A stretch of DNA of 62,608 bases from Candidatus Izemoplasma sp. Lineage in GTDB: Bacteria > Bacillota_I > Bacilli_A > Izemoplasmatales > Izemoplasmataceae. The translations under genes were made by a program, and so were the position numbers. The notes below the pieces were generated by a model. That model was given only the letters and a program-made list of their open reading frames with translations. It did no database searches and was not told where the DNA came from. Numbering within the stretch: the stretch's first letter is position 1; every line of letters starts with the position of its first letter. The stretch covers positions 1 through 62,608 of the forward strand of contig JAOZRX010000006.1 in NCBI GenBank assembly GCA_029939945.1, read 5' to 3'. Below, in pieces: positions 1-8,467 of this stretch.

Positions 1-23
1 AGAGTATTTTATAAAGAATAAAT

Positions 24-52
24 AAAAGGATTACCATTCGGTAAACCTTTTT
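24..52. terminator. Hairpin terminator of the ketopantoate reductase gene
   Basis: An inverted repeat (AAAAGGATTACC, loop ATTC, GGTAAACCTTTT, one mismatch) lies just past the stop of the minus-strand gene. Its A and T flanks let it work in either direction. Confidence 0.7.
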
Positions 53-53
53 A

Positions 54-1061
54 TTACATTAATTGAAGATTGCTCCATTCAGGAACTAATTCTTTCTTCT
101 CAATTCTCTTCACTATTTCAACAATCTTATCATTTATAGGTGTTTTAACATTATATTTCTTCCCATATTCAGATACTATGCCATTTATTGAATCAATTTC
201 TGATTCTTTATTACGAGCAATATCTCTTAGCATACTTGATTTTATTAGTTTATGCTTTTTCATTGCTATTGGTAGAATAAAGAGACTTATCTGTTTCTTA
301 ATAAAATTAGTATAGTTCATTAATTTTACGACATCTTTACCTTGAAGTGGTTCTATCTTAATCTTTGCAGCTTCAGCTACATCAATACATTCTTTTATTG
401 CTTTTAAAGCAATCAATCTTGATTTTCTATCTTTAACAATTTCTCCAAATGTAGAATTTGTTACTACTGATAAGCCACTAAATGCAGCGTTAACCAATAA
501 CTTAGCCCATCTAGCACCAGTAAAATTTTTCTCAATCTTTACATTTCCCATTGTATTTAGCAACTCAACAATATGGTTAAATAATGAATCATCATTATTT
601 CCATATTTCCCAATACTAAAAGTTAATGTATCTCTAGAAGCTTCTGAGGTTAGTTCACAAACTCCTTTACCATGAAAAGTTGCTCCCCAAGACATAGTGC
701 AACCAATTGTTCTATCTTTCCCAATAATTTCAGCAACTGATGGCTCTGGTAATCCATTTTGCATAGTGCAGATTACTCCTGTTTCACTTAAATACGGAAC
801 TATACTCTCTACTATCTTTTTGTTAAATTTCTGCTTTGTCATTAATAAAATAATATCATATTTCTTAGACATTTCAACAGGTAATAACGCATTTACAACT
901 TGATTAAAGTTAACATTACCAATAATAGTTGCACCATTTTTCTTCAGTCCATCAATATGTTCTTTATTTCTATTAATTAAATCAATATTATATCCTGCTT
1001 TGGTTATATAAGCACCTAAAACTGTGCCCATTGCTCCAGCACCATAGATTGCAACATTCAT
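54..1061 (-). CDS. panE: 2-dehydropantoate 2-reductase (ketopantoate reductase family)
   Basis: Probable cytoplasmic NADPH-dependent reductase converting ketopantoate to pantoate for CoA synthesis. The 335-residue protein opens with the dinucleotide-binding motif GAGAMG at residues 8-13. It has the family MQNGLPE segment after the Rossmann domain, GARWAKLLVNA carrying the expected catalytic lysine, and a C-terminal helical part with a KESEIDSINGIV block. Length fits, slightly long. A GAGGTGG ribosome binding site lies upstream of the ATG. No other pantothenate gene is nearby, so the substrate is assigned from family alone; other ApbA/PanE members act on different 2-oxo acids. Confidence 0.85.
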   Translation of the reverse strand: MNVAIYGAGAMGTVLGAYITKAGYNIDLINRNKEHIDGLKKNGATIIGNVNFNQVVNALLPVEMSKKYDIILLMTKQKFNKKIVESIVPYLSETGVICTMQNGLPEPSVAEIIGKDRTIGCTMSWGATFHGKGVCELTSEASRDTLTFSIGKYGNNDDSLFNHIVELLNTMGNVKIEKNFTGARWAKLLVNAAFSGLSVVTNSTFGEIVKDRKSRLIALKAIKECIDVAEAAKIKIEPLQGKDVVKLMNYTNFIKKQISLFILPIAMKKHKLIKSSMLRDIARNKESEIDSINGIVSEYGKKYNVKTPINDKIVEIVKRIEKKELVPEWSNLQLM

Positions 1062-1216
1062 ATTAATACCACCTCAATATGATTAGTATAACATACTATT
1101 TAATATATCTTAATAGTAGAAAAGTAGATTTATAGCAAGATTTTGATAATGTTTTTTGTTGATGAATTTGTTATAATATAATTTGATACTATCATATTGC
1201 ATAAAAGGAGAACATT
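1062..1216. promoter_or_regulatory. Divergent promoter region
   Basis: This spacer separates panE (minus) from the membrane protein gene (plus). On the plus strand an extended -10, TGTTATAAT, sits at about 1169-1177. On the minus strand TGTTATACT covers 1085-1093. Neither has a strong -35. Confidence 0.5.
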
Positions 1217-2935
1217 ATGAATATACTCTTATCAGTAGTGCTTTTTTTAGCAATTCTATATTTTGTATATTATACATTTAAAGACTTATACAAAGAACGT
1301 CGTAGATTTTTCATTCTTATTACTATTGAAACTACGGTTTTTAGTTATGGATTAATATATCTAACATTCTTTTATACTTTGTTTACACCAGTACAATTAC
1401 TTATACCAGGATCATTGTTGTTATTAGGGATTATGATTTCAATTATTGTTGATTTAGTAAAAAAAATATCTACTTTGGGACAATTAAGAGTTGTGATTGA
1501 ACTATTTCAGTATTTTGTTATATATATTTTTGTTCCTATGTTTTTACTTGTAGTATTTAGATTTAATCCGTTAGTCTTGCAAATATTATATATTATAATT
1601 GTTTGGACAATTATAATATACATAAATCACTCCATTAACAAAACAGCAAAAGTAAAGGTTAATTATGAAGTTGGATTAGTGAAAAAAATATCAATCTATT
1701 TATTAGTATTCTTTGTAGTTACTGTAATCACTAGATTTAGAGTATTTGATGCCTTTGATGAATTCCTAAATATTAGCCAAAGAGTCCCTTATTCAATAAG
1801 TAGTAACTTAGGTTACTTATCTAATAATTACTCTAGTGAAAGAGTTTTTGAAACAGAGATAGAAGGCTTGGGTATTGAAGATGCAGATTATTATTATACT
1901 GATGAATATTTCTATATTTATACATTTAGAGATACTTCAAGTGAATTATTTATATATTCAATGGAATCCAAAGAACTAATTGAAAGTTATGAATTACAAA
2001 TATCTAAGTATTATGATTTCACACAAACTAGTATTTTAAGATACTTATCTAAATCGTCATTATATATGCATGATGAAGAACTATATCTTTTTGGAACAGA
2101 CGGATTATATGAAGTTAATGGAACAAATATAACTAGATTTTCTGATTTTACATTCTATGAGGCAATACCATATGTTGATAATGGAGTAATGTATATATAT
2201 ATAGAAACTTCAGACACAACATCGGAAATATACAAACTAAATAATAGTGAGCTAATATATCAAGAAGAACTAGATTTTGATGATATTGTATTTGATGGTG
2301 TAAGTATTATCGATGATACTGCATTCTATTATGATAGTGATAAATTTTATAAGATGCATGATATATCAACTACTTTTGCTAATAACTTCGCAGACTTATA
2401 TTTTAATACAAGTGACAATGAGATGATATATGCTAGTATCTTCTCAGGCGAAAATGAGGACGGAAGTGAGTATTCAAGAGAATATATTACGATTAATGAT
2501 CAAGGAGTAGTAAGAAGACTCACCACTCAATACCATTTTGGAACGGATGTATTAAAGGCAGGAGATAATTATTTCATAATGGATATCAGTGGATTAACTA
2601 CAAATAATGAATCATTGATTTTAGATAGTAATTTTAAACCTATTGGTTATTTTGAAACTAATAAAATTGATTCAGTCTTTGAGGTTGATGAGTCTGAAAG
2701 TTTGATTATTAGTGGAAGAGTAATTGACGAATCTGTTGAGTACCTTCAAATATTTACTACAGAAGACTCGTTAATTGTATTAAGTAAAGTCGTAATAGAA
2801 GAAGTAGAAATACCAATAACCTTCTATTCTAGTTATGGCTTTGGGTACTTGATTATTATTGTTATTGTAATTGTTACTCCATTGAAAAAAATGGATTTTC
2901 CAATTAAAATACATAATTACTTAAAGAAAAAGTAG
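1217..2935 (+). CDS. Unrecognised membrane protein with large external domain
   Basis: I do not recognise this 572-residue protein. The first ~175 residues contain about six hydrophobic segments (near 2-20, 32-55, 62-83, 93-115, 120-138 and 157-172). Residues ~180-545 form a soluble domain rich in Tyr, Asp, Glu and Ser, with repeated short strand-like blocks in which D/E-rich turns alternate with aromatic strands. One last hydrophobic segment near 548-562 precedes a basic tail. The layout suggests an anchored extracytoplasmic domain, possibly a beta-propeller (inference). AAAGGAGAAC precedes the ATG. It appears to be transcribed alone. Confidence 0.8.
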   Translation: MNILLSVVLFLAILYFVYYTFKDLYKERRRFFILITIETTVFSYGLIYLTFFYTLFTPVQLLIPGSLLLLGIMISIIVDLVKKISTLGQLRVVIELFQYFVIYIFVPMFLLVVFRFNPLVLQILYIIIVWTIIIYINHSINKTAKVKVNYEVGLVKKISIYLLVFFVVTVITRFRVFDAFDEFLNISQRVPYSISSNLGYLSNNYSSERVFETEIEGLGIEDADYYYTDEYFYIYTFRDTSSELFIYSMESKELIESYELQISKYYDFTQTSILRYLSKSSLYMHDEELYLFGTDGLYEVNGTNITRFSDFTFYEAIPYVDNGVMYIYIETSDTTSEIYKLNNSELIYQEELDFDDIVFDGVSIIDDTAFYYDSDKFYKMHDISTTFANNFADLYFNTSDNEMIYASIFSGENEDGSEYSREYITINDQGVVRRLTTQYHFGTDVLKAGDNYFIMDISGLTTNNESLILDSNFKPIGYFETNKIDSVFEVDESESLIISGRVIDESVEYLQIFTTEDSLIVLSKVVIEEVEIPITFYSSYGFGYLIIIVIVIVTPLKKMDFPIKIHNYLKKK

Positions 2936-2942
2936 CGATATT

Positions 2943-3046
2943 GTCGTTATTCCCCCCCATTATTCACTTGAAAGTGAGTAAGGGATATGCTAATATTAAA
3001 CTATACATAGTGTGAGATTTTCTAAATTCGAAAGGAGAGATTTATA
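2943..3046 (+). promoter_or_regulatory. Leader with C7 tract and hairpin before the DUF5058 operon
   Basis: The 110-base spacer contains a run of seven C, unusual in this AT-rich DNA, followed by a hairpin (TATTCACT ... AGTGAGTA) and GGG. There is no U tract, so it is not an ordinary terminator. It ends in AAAGGAGAG, the ribosome binding site of the next gene. No known riboswitch consensus was recognised. Confidence 0.35.
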
Positions 3047-3766
3047 TTGGATGACACATTTTTTGGCATTGTTAATTCTGGTTTACTATATTTATTAGTC
3101 GGAATTGTCATCGTTTTCGTAGTTTTATTGTCATTACTATTTGCAAAAAAAGCTTGGAATCGTGCTTTAGAACTAGGATATACAAAAGCTCAGTTGAAGA
3201 AAGTTATTAAATCAACTAGTATAGCAACAATTGTTCCTTCTTTAGCAATTGTAATCGGATTGTTTGCTCTTGCTCCAGTACTAGGTAATGCTTGGCCGTG
3301 GTTAAGATTATCTGTTATTGGATCAGTAACTTATGAATTAATGGCTGCAGATATGGCATCTAGTTCTATGGGAGTAGCCTTAACAGATTTACCTACAGTT
3401 GGAATTGACGCTTTTGTCAATATTATGTTTGTAATGACTGTTGGGATTTCAGCTGGAATGTTTGTTTTATTATTTTTCGGAGAAAAAATACAAAAAGGTA
3501 TTGGTTCAATGGGGAAAAATAGAAAATCGTTTGGAGTAGTTGCTTTAGAGTGTTTTATGATTGGGTTACTAGCAACATTCTTACCAGCTTTTTTTACTAA
3601 AGGAGTTGTGTCAGTACTAACATTTTTTACTAGTTCAGTTATCACTATAACAATGGGTCTCATTGTTCTTAAGTACAATATTAAATGGTTAAAGGACTTC
3701 ATTTTAGCATTTGCTTTAATTGGAGGAATGGCATCAAGTGTACTTTGGACAGGGTTACTAGGTTAG
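3047..3766 (+). CDS. DUF5058 family membrane protein
   Basis: This 239-residue protein has about six transmembrane helices and matches my memory of the DUF5058 family, including an N-terminal short external end, a KAWNRALELGYTKAQLK loop and an invariant-looking NAWPWLRLS segment. The family function is unknown. The start is TTG at 3047, chosen because AAAGGAGAG at 3031-3039 is well spaced and no ATG is available nearby. It precedes a second membrane protein of almost the same size, an M20 amidohydrolase and a TetR regulator. It probably forms one half of a transporter with the next gene (inference). Confidence 0.75.
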   Translation: MDDTFFGIVNSGLLYLLVGIVIVFVVLLSLLFAKKAWNRALELGYTKAQLKKVIKSTSIATIVPSLAIVIGLFALAPVLGNAWPWLRLSVIGSVTYELMAADMASSSMGVALTDLPTVGIDAFVNIMFVMTVGISAGMFVLLFFGEKIQKGIGSMGKNRKSFGVVALECFMIGLLATFLPAFFTKGVVSVLTFFTSSVITITMGLIVLKYNIKWLKDFILAFALIGGMASSVLWTGLLG

Positions 3767-3773
3767 GGGGATA

Positions 3774-4490
3774 ATGATGAAAACAAGAGAACAATTTCAA
3801 AAGGAAATGAATAAATTAGGTAGAATCGGAATCTTAATTACACTTATTCTACTATTTTCTGTTCCACTTATTTTTGGGATATATCATAATGCAATACCAA
3901 CTTTTAAAGACTTTATTTTAGCTGCTTCGGGGTTACTTGTGCTATTTGTTCCAATTGCGATAAGTGAAGTGTTTATTTATACACCAATCTTTGGTAGTGC
4001 AACATATATTACTTTTATTACTGGTAATATAATGAACTTAAAAGTTCCGATTGCTCAGAATGCTCAAGAATTAATGGAAACAACAAAAGGAACAGATGAA
4101 TCAGATGTAATTACTACACTAGCAATAAGTGTTTCAGCAATTATTACAATAATCTTTATAGCACTTGGTGTGATACTACTTGTACCACTAGAACCGATAA
4201 TGACAAGTGATGCGATTAGCACTGCGTCAAGTTATGTTTTACCAGCTTTATTTGGAGCTTTAGTTATTGGGTTATTAAAAAGTACTGGTGAGATAAGAGT
4301 TAAGGGAAAAGTAAAAGCAGGGATTATTCCATTTATTGTATTATTCTTAGTCAATATATTTGTGATGAACACATATGACTATTCAGGAATATTACTAATT
4401 GTTATGATTCCATTCACAGTCTTTATTGCTTGGATATTATATAAGAAAGAAAAAATAACGATTGAAATTATCGAAAAAGAGGAGAAATAG
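3774..4490 (+). CDS. Partner membrane protein of the DUF5058 gene
   Basis: A 238-residue protein with about six hydrophobic helices after a short basic N-terminus. I do not recognise its family with confidence. It starts seven bases after DUF5058 and ends one base before the M20 hydrolase, so the three are co-transcribed. GGGGG at 3766-3770 sits better before the second ATG (3777) than the first (3774), so the protein may be one residue shorter. Equal size and tight coupling suggest it forms a heteromeric permease with DUF5058 (inference). Confidence 0.7.
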   Translation: MMKTREQFQKEMNKLGRIGILITLILLFSVPLIFGIYHNAIPTFKDFILAASGLLVLFVPIAISEVFIYTPIFGSATYITFITGNIMNLKVPIAQNAQELMETTKGTDESDVITTLAISVSAIITIIFIALGVILLVPLEPIMTSDAISTASSYVLPALFGALVIGLLKSTGEIRVKGKVKAGIIPFIVLFLVNIFVMNTYDYSGILLIVMIPFTVFIAWILYKKEKITIEIIEKEEK

Positions 4491-4491
4491 T

Positions 4492-5691
4492 ATGAGTATA
4501 ATGCAAGAAGCTATTATGTTAGCACCTGAGATTATAAAGAATAGAAGATACTTACATCAAAATGCAGAAGTACATAATGACTTACCTATCACAAAAAAAT
4601 ATGTTAAAGAACAATTAATTGCGATGGGTCTAGAACCTATTGAAATATCAAAATCAAGTTTAGTAGTAAATATCAAAGGAGATAAACCTGGAAAAACTTT
4701 CTTACTTAGAGGAGATATGGATGCTTTACCTATGGCTGAACAAACAAATTTACCTTTTAAATCAGAGACTGGTAATATGCATGCATGTGGACATGATTTC
4801 CATACTTCAATGTTGCTAGGAGCAGCTAAAATCTTAAAAAGTAAACAATCAGAAATTGAAGGAACAGTAAAATTAATGTTCCAACCAGCTGAAGAAACAT
4901 TGTCAGGAGCACTTCAAATGATTGAAGGTGGAGTTCTTGAAAATCCTAAGGTTGATGCAGCAATGATGATTCATGTTTTTGCTGGAATACCTGCACCTAC
5001 AGGATTGGTTTTATATATGGTTGATGGTCCAGCTAGTGCATCAAGTGATTGGTTTGACATCAAAATACAAGGAAAAGGTGGGCATGGGGCTATGCCTAAT
5101 ATGGCAGTAGATCCATTAATTGCTATGAGTAATATTCATCTTGGACTAGGTGAAATTAACTCAAGAGAAGTATCTCCTGAAAAATTCTTAGTAGTTACAC
5201 CTTGCATGTTAAAAGGTGGAACAACAGGAAATATTATTCCTGATAGTGCATTTATGCAAGGAACTATTAGAACATTTGATGATAAAGTTCGTGAATTGGC
5301 TAAAAAAAGAGTTAAAGATATTGCTGAAGGAATCGCAATTGCTTATAGATGCAAAGCAGAAGTTAATTTTTATCGTGGTTGCCCAAGTTTAGTTAACAAT
5401 TTAGAAGTTAGAGACAGTGTCGTTAAGTATACTAAGGAGTTATTAGGACAACAAGCAGTTATAGATTCATCAACTATTCCTGAAGCAGGCGGTGGAAGAA
5501 TGAGTGGAAGCGAAGATTTTGCATTTATAAGTGAATTAGTACCTTCAACTATGTTGGCTCTTGCTGCTAATGCTGAGGGAAATACATTCCCACTGCATCA
5601 TCCAAAGGTACAACTAGATGAGAAAGCTTTGCCTGTTGGTGCAGCAATCTATGCTAATTCTGCAATCAGTTGGTTGAAGGAACACAAATAA
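4492..5691 (+). CDS. M20 family amidohydrolase / metallopeptidase
   Basis: Cytoplasmic zinc-dependent hydrolase of the M20D type (aminoacylase, hippurate hydrolase or amidohydrolase-like). Visible landmarks are GDMDALPM near residue 74, the metal-binding HACGHDFH at 97-104, the catalytic Glu pair in PAEE at 134-135, GGHGAMP in the lid domain and GSEDFAF near the C-terminus. The ATG at 4492 follows AAAGAGGAG at a good distance; an upstream in-frame start at 4462 would overlap the preceding gene and lacks such a site. It probably hydrolyses an N-acyl amino acid or peptide imported by the two upstream membrane proteins (inference from the operon). Confidence 0.88.
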   Translation: MSIMQEAIMLAPEIIKNRRYLHQNAEVHNDLPITKKYVKEQLIAMGLEPIEISKSSLVVNIKGDKPGKTFLLRGDMDALPMAEQTNLPFKSETGNMHACGHDFHTSMLLGAAKILKSKQSEIEGTVKLMFQPAEETLSGALQMIEGGVLENPKVDAAMMIHVFAGIPAPTGLVLYMVDGPASASSDWFDIKIQGKGGHGAMPNMAVDPLIAMSNIHLGLGEINSREVSPEKFLVVTPCMLKGGTTGNIIPDSAFMQGTIRTFDDKVRELAKKRVKDIAEGIAIAYRCKAEVNFYRGCPSLVNNLEVRDSVVKYTKELLGQQAVIDSSTIPEAGGGRMSGSEDFAFISELVPSTMLALAANAEGNTFPLHHPKVQLDEKALPVGAAIYANSAISWLKEHK

Positions 5692-5692
5692 A

Positions 5693-6307
5693 ATGTCTAA
5701 GGAAGTTATACTAAGCCCTACTAAACAAAAGACAAGAGATAAGATTATTAAAGCTAGTAAAAAACTTTTTTATAAATATGGGATTGAAAAAACAACTTTA
5801 ATAGAAATCGCAGTTGAGAGCGGAATGAATAGAAGGACTGTATACGATCATTTTTCTAATAAAAACATGATTATATCAAAAATATTAAAACAATATTTTA
5901 GTGAGTTATATGATATTGATTTATCGATTATAATTGAAGATACTGAAATTAAAAAACTAAAAAAACTAATACATATTGTTTATGACAGATATATGGATAA
6001 CCCAACAATTATGAAATTTATATTTAACTACTATCAAATGAATCCTGTTAATATTGAAGAAGAAAAATACGTAATTCGAGAAAATGATAATGTGGCAAAA
6101 CTCTTTAATTTTATTAATTTTAGTAAGGTTAGAAAAGGAAGAGAAGATGAATTGATGGAAGATATTGAAATTGTTATACAACATATCCTCTCTCTTGGAA
6201 TGAGATATTCACTTAGAAAAGACTCGTTTTTAGGTTTTCCAACTAATATTTCTAGAACTTCATTACATAGATCTATTGAAGTGTTAATGCAGATACTAGA
6301 TGAATAA
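5693..6307 (+). CDS. TetR family transcriptional regulator
   Basis: A 204-residue DNA-binding repressor-type protein. Residues ~13-60 form the TetR helix-turn-helix, with KASKKLFYKYGIEKTTL followed by RRTVYDHFSNKNMII. The C-terminal ligand-binding part is divergent. The start lies one base after the M20 hydrolase stop, so it is probably translated from the same mRNA and may control that operon. The ligand is unknown. A hairpin terminator follows. Confidence 0.85.
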   Translation: MSKEVILSPTKQKTRDKIIKASKKLFYKYGIEKTTLIEIAVESGMNRRTVYDHFSNKNMIISKILKQYFSELYDIDLSIIIEDTEIKKLKKLIHIVYDRYMDNPTIMKFIFNYYQMNPVNIEEEKYVIRENDNVAKLFNFINFSKVRKGREDELMEDIEIVIQHILSLGMRYSLRKDSFLGFPTNISRTSLHRSIEVLMQILDE

Positions 6308-6327
6308 GAGTATCAGTTAGACAAATT

Positions 6328-6366
6328 AACTCGAGAAATTTACTATCATTGATTTCTTGAGTTTTT
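6328..6366 (+). terminator. Terminator after the DUF5058-M20-TetR operon
   Basis: A 12-base stem (AACTCGAGAAAT ... ATTTCTTGAGTT, with one wobble pair) is followed by TTTTT. Confidence 0.65.
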
Positions 6367-6464
6367 CAAATTTATTCAAGATAACCACACAAATTGAAGT
6401 GGAATGCATTAATTACACTTGCTATGAATATAATCGAGATAAAAAATAATTAATAATAATTTTC

Positions 6465-6493
6465 TTGTATTTGTGGTTATTTAGAGGTATAAT
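6465..6493 (+). promoter_or_regulatory. Sigma-A type promoter of the YbjQ-like gene
   Basis: TTGTAT (6465-6470) and TATAAT (6488-6493) are separated by 17 bases. The spacer carries TGTGGTTAT (6472-6480), the exact inverse of ATAACCACA at 6381-6389, so a pair of half-sites flanks the leader. Confidence 0.65.
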
Positions 6494-6534
6494 TAAATAT
6501 AGAATTTAAATTTTTCTTTGAAAGGAGAGATTTT

Positions 6535-6861
6535 ATGATTACTAGAAAAGACTTATTTACAATTAATAGTGTTCCAGGTAAAACAGTTGTTGAGGTTTTA
6601 GGTTATGTTAAAGGATCTACTGTACAAACTAAAAATGTAGGTAAAGATATTTTAGCTGGATTTAAGAGTTTAATTGGTGGAGAAATTAACAGTTACACAG
6701 AAATGATGAATGATGCTAGAAAAATTGCTACTGAAAGATTATTAAAAGATGCAGAAGCACTTGGAGCTAATGGTGTTATAGGATTTAGACTTCAAACATC
6801 AGCAGTTATGGGTGGAGCAGCAGAGATTATAGCTTATGGTACTGCAGTTAAATTTGAATAA
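6535..6861 (+). CDS. YbjQ / UPF0145 (heavy-metal-binding domain) family protein
   Basis: A 108-residue cytoplasmic protein of the small YbjQ family, of uncertain function; the heavy-metal-binding label comes from the domain name. It shows the family pattern: TTSxxxG-like start replaced here by INSVPGKTVVEVLGYVKG, a central GGEINSYTEMMNDAR segment, and ALGANGVIGFRLQTS near the end. Homologues form pentamers (family knowledge). An AAAGGAGAG ribosome binding site precedes the ATG. It has its own promoter, and the next operon starts 28 bases later. Confidence 0.85.
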   Translation: MITRKDLFTINSVPGKTVVEVLGYVKGSTVQTKNVGKDILAGFKSLIGGEINSYTEMMNDARKIATERLLKDAEALGANGVIGFRLQTSAVMGGAAEIIAYGTAVKFE

Positions 6862-6889
6862 TTAGCATTCTCTGTAAGGAGGAAATATT

Positions 6890-7327
6890 ATGCATAAAAT
6901 ACAACCAACTCCAAAAATTATAACAATTATTGGAATTATTTTAGAAGGTATTGCCGGAGTATCGTGTTGGATAGGGTATTATTTACTAGTAAATATTGAT
7001 AAGTTACCAGGTTATTCTGATTCTCTTTTAGAAATGACATCTGAAGAACTTGAAGCATATGAGTTTATAATGGATTTATCTTTAGGACTTCTAAGTATAC
7101 TCGCGATAGTTATTTCAGTCATGTTTGTTATTAATTTAATATTATTCTCTAAATTAATAAATGGAAGATATACCGAGGAACAAGCTAAGAAAGTATATTT
7201 ATACCAAGCTATATGGGGTGGTATAAATCTAGTTTTCAATACTGTCACTGGTATACTGTATTTAGTTTCTGGAGTTCAAGGATACAATGGACAAGTTGAT
7301 AGAATTGACATAAGAGAAGGAATATAG
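6890..7327 (+). CDS. Small membrane protein, unrecognised
   Basis: A 145-residue protein with about four hydrophobic segments (near 9-33, 60-70, 72-90 and 110-128) and a short acidic loop between the first two. No family recognised; it has the general look of DUF4064-like four-helix proteins. AAGGAGG precedes the ATG. It is the first gene of a run that continues into a PLDc_N protein and an ABC transporter, so a role alongside that transporter is likely (inference). Confidence 0.65.
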   Translation: MHKIQPTPKIITIIGIILEGIAGVSCWIGYYLLVNIDKLPGYSDSLLEMTSEELEAYEFIMDLSLGLLSILAIVISVMFVINLILFSKLINGRYTEEQAKKVYLYQAIWGGINLVFNTVTGILYLVSGVQGYNGQVDRIDIREGI

Positions 7328-7337
7328 GTAAATCATA

Positions 7338-7547
7338 ATGGTTGAATTAGTAGAAGCATTAAAAGAGATATTGCCATTAATAATACCTATATTGATAATT
7401 GATGTTGTATTTAAGGTATACGCTATTGTTGATATTTACAAAATTGATAGAAAAGTAAAAGGCGGAAACAAAATTGTATGGTTATTAGTCGCAGGCTTAA
7501 TTAATTATGGTTGGGTTATATATTTCATTTTTGGAAAAGATGAATAA
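7338..7547 (+). CDS. PLDc_N domain small membrane protein (YxlE-like)
   Basis: A 69-residue protein with two transmembrane helices and the PLDc_N pattern (VYAIVDIYKIDR between helices, then NYGWVIYFIFGK at the end). This module occurs alone or before phospholipase D-type domains and in Bacillus YxlE, which sits next to ABC genes yxlF and yxlG (established knowledge). Here it overlaps the ATPase start by one base, the same order as yxlE-F-G. The weak upstream site AAATCATAATGG implies translational coupling. Confidence 0.78.
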   Translation: MVELVEALKEILPLIIPILIIDVVFKVYAIVDIYKIDRKVKGGNKIVWLLVAGLINYGWVIYFIFGKDE

Positions 7548-8467
7548 TGGAAGTTATTAAAACAACTAATTTAACAAAATCATACAATAATGTTGAAGTA
7601 CTTAAAGACTTAAATTTATCTATCAAACAAGGTGAAGTATACGGATTCATCGGTAAAAACGGTGCAGGTAAAACAACGACAATCAATTTAATACTATCTT
7701 TAATATCTAAAGATAGTGGAGAAATATTTATTAACTCAGAAGCTGTAGTATTTACAGATCAACTTTATAAAAAGAAGATAGGATACGTTCCTGACGTTCC
7801 TGTTTTTCCAGGATATATGAGAGCAAGAGACTATTTAAGATATACTTCTGACATATTTGATTTAAGTAAAGAAGAAGTTACAAAGAGAACCAAAGAAGTA
7901 TTAGAATTTGTAGATTTACCAAATTCTAATAAGAAAATTAGTTCTTACTCTAGAGGTATGAAACAACGCCTCGCAATAGCTCAAGCGTTATTTCATGATC
8001 CCGATATCTTAATCATGGATGAACCAACTAGTGCCTTAGATCCTATTGGACGAAATGATGTAATGAATATTATTTATAAACTAAAAGGAAATAAGACAAT
8101 CTTTTATTCAACTCATATTTTAGATGATGTTGAAAGAGTTTGTGATAGAATCGGAATACTTAACGAAGGTGTATTAATTTACGAAAGTAATATTGATGAT
8201 ATCTTAGATAATTTTTATAGTGATAAGATCTATATTGAAACACAAAATGAAGCTAAATTAGTTATGAAGAAGATTGTTTCAAATAACTTAATTAAGGATG
8301 TAACAATTAGTAATAATGGTATTATATGCAAGTTAAATGGGGATATTGATTCAAATACATTGTTAAATAAATTAATACAATTAGATGAAAAAATAGTAGA
8401 ATATAAAAAAGTAAAAACTAGTTTAGAAGATATATTCATAAGGTTAACAAATGAAAGAACTTCTTAA
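7547..8467 (+). CDS. ABC transporter ATP-binding protein (YxlF-like)
   Basis: A 306-residue ATPase of the drug or antibiotic exporter type. It shows Walker A GKNGAGKTT near residue 36, the signature SYSRGMKQRLA, Walker B with LIMDEPTSALD, and the H-loop STHILDD. About 90 residues follow the nucleotide-binding domain, as is usual for CcmA-type ATPases. The start overlaps the PLDc_N stop (TAATG) and the last 17 bases overlap the permease gene, so all three subunits are made together. It powers export of an unknown substrate or modifies membrane resistance. Confidence 0.92.
   Translation: MEVIKTTNLTKSYNNVEVLKDLNLSIKQGEVYGFIGKNGAGKTTTINLILSLISKDSGEIFINSEAVVFTDQLYKKKIGYVPDVPVFPGYMRARDYLRYTSDIFDLSKEEVTKRTKEVLEFVDLPNSNKKISSYSRGMKQRLAIAQALFHDPDILIMDEPTSALDPIGRNDVMNIIYKLKGNKTIFYSTHILDDVERVCDRIGILNEGVLIYESNIDDILDNFYSDKIYIETQNEAKLVMKKIVSNNLIKDVTISNNGIICKLNGDIDSNTLLNKLIQLDEKIVEYKKVKTSLEDIFIRLTNERTS

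Noticed and set aside
4462-4491. Earlier start of the M20 hydrolase at 4462
   Set aside because: It overlaps the upstream gene and lacks a ribosome binding site, whereas 4492 has a good one.
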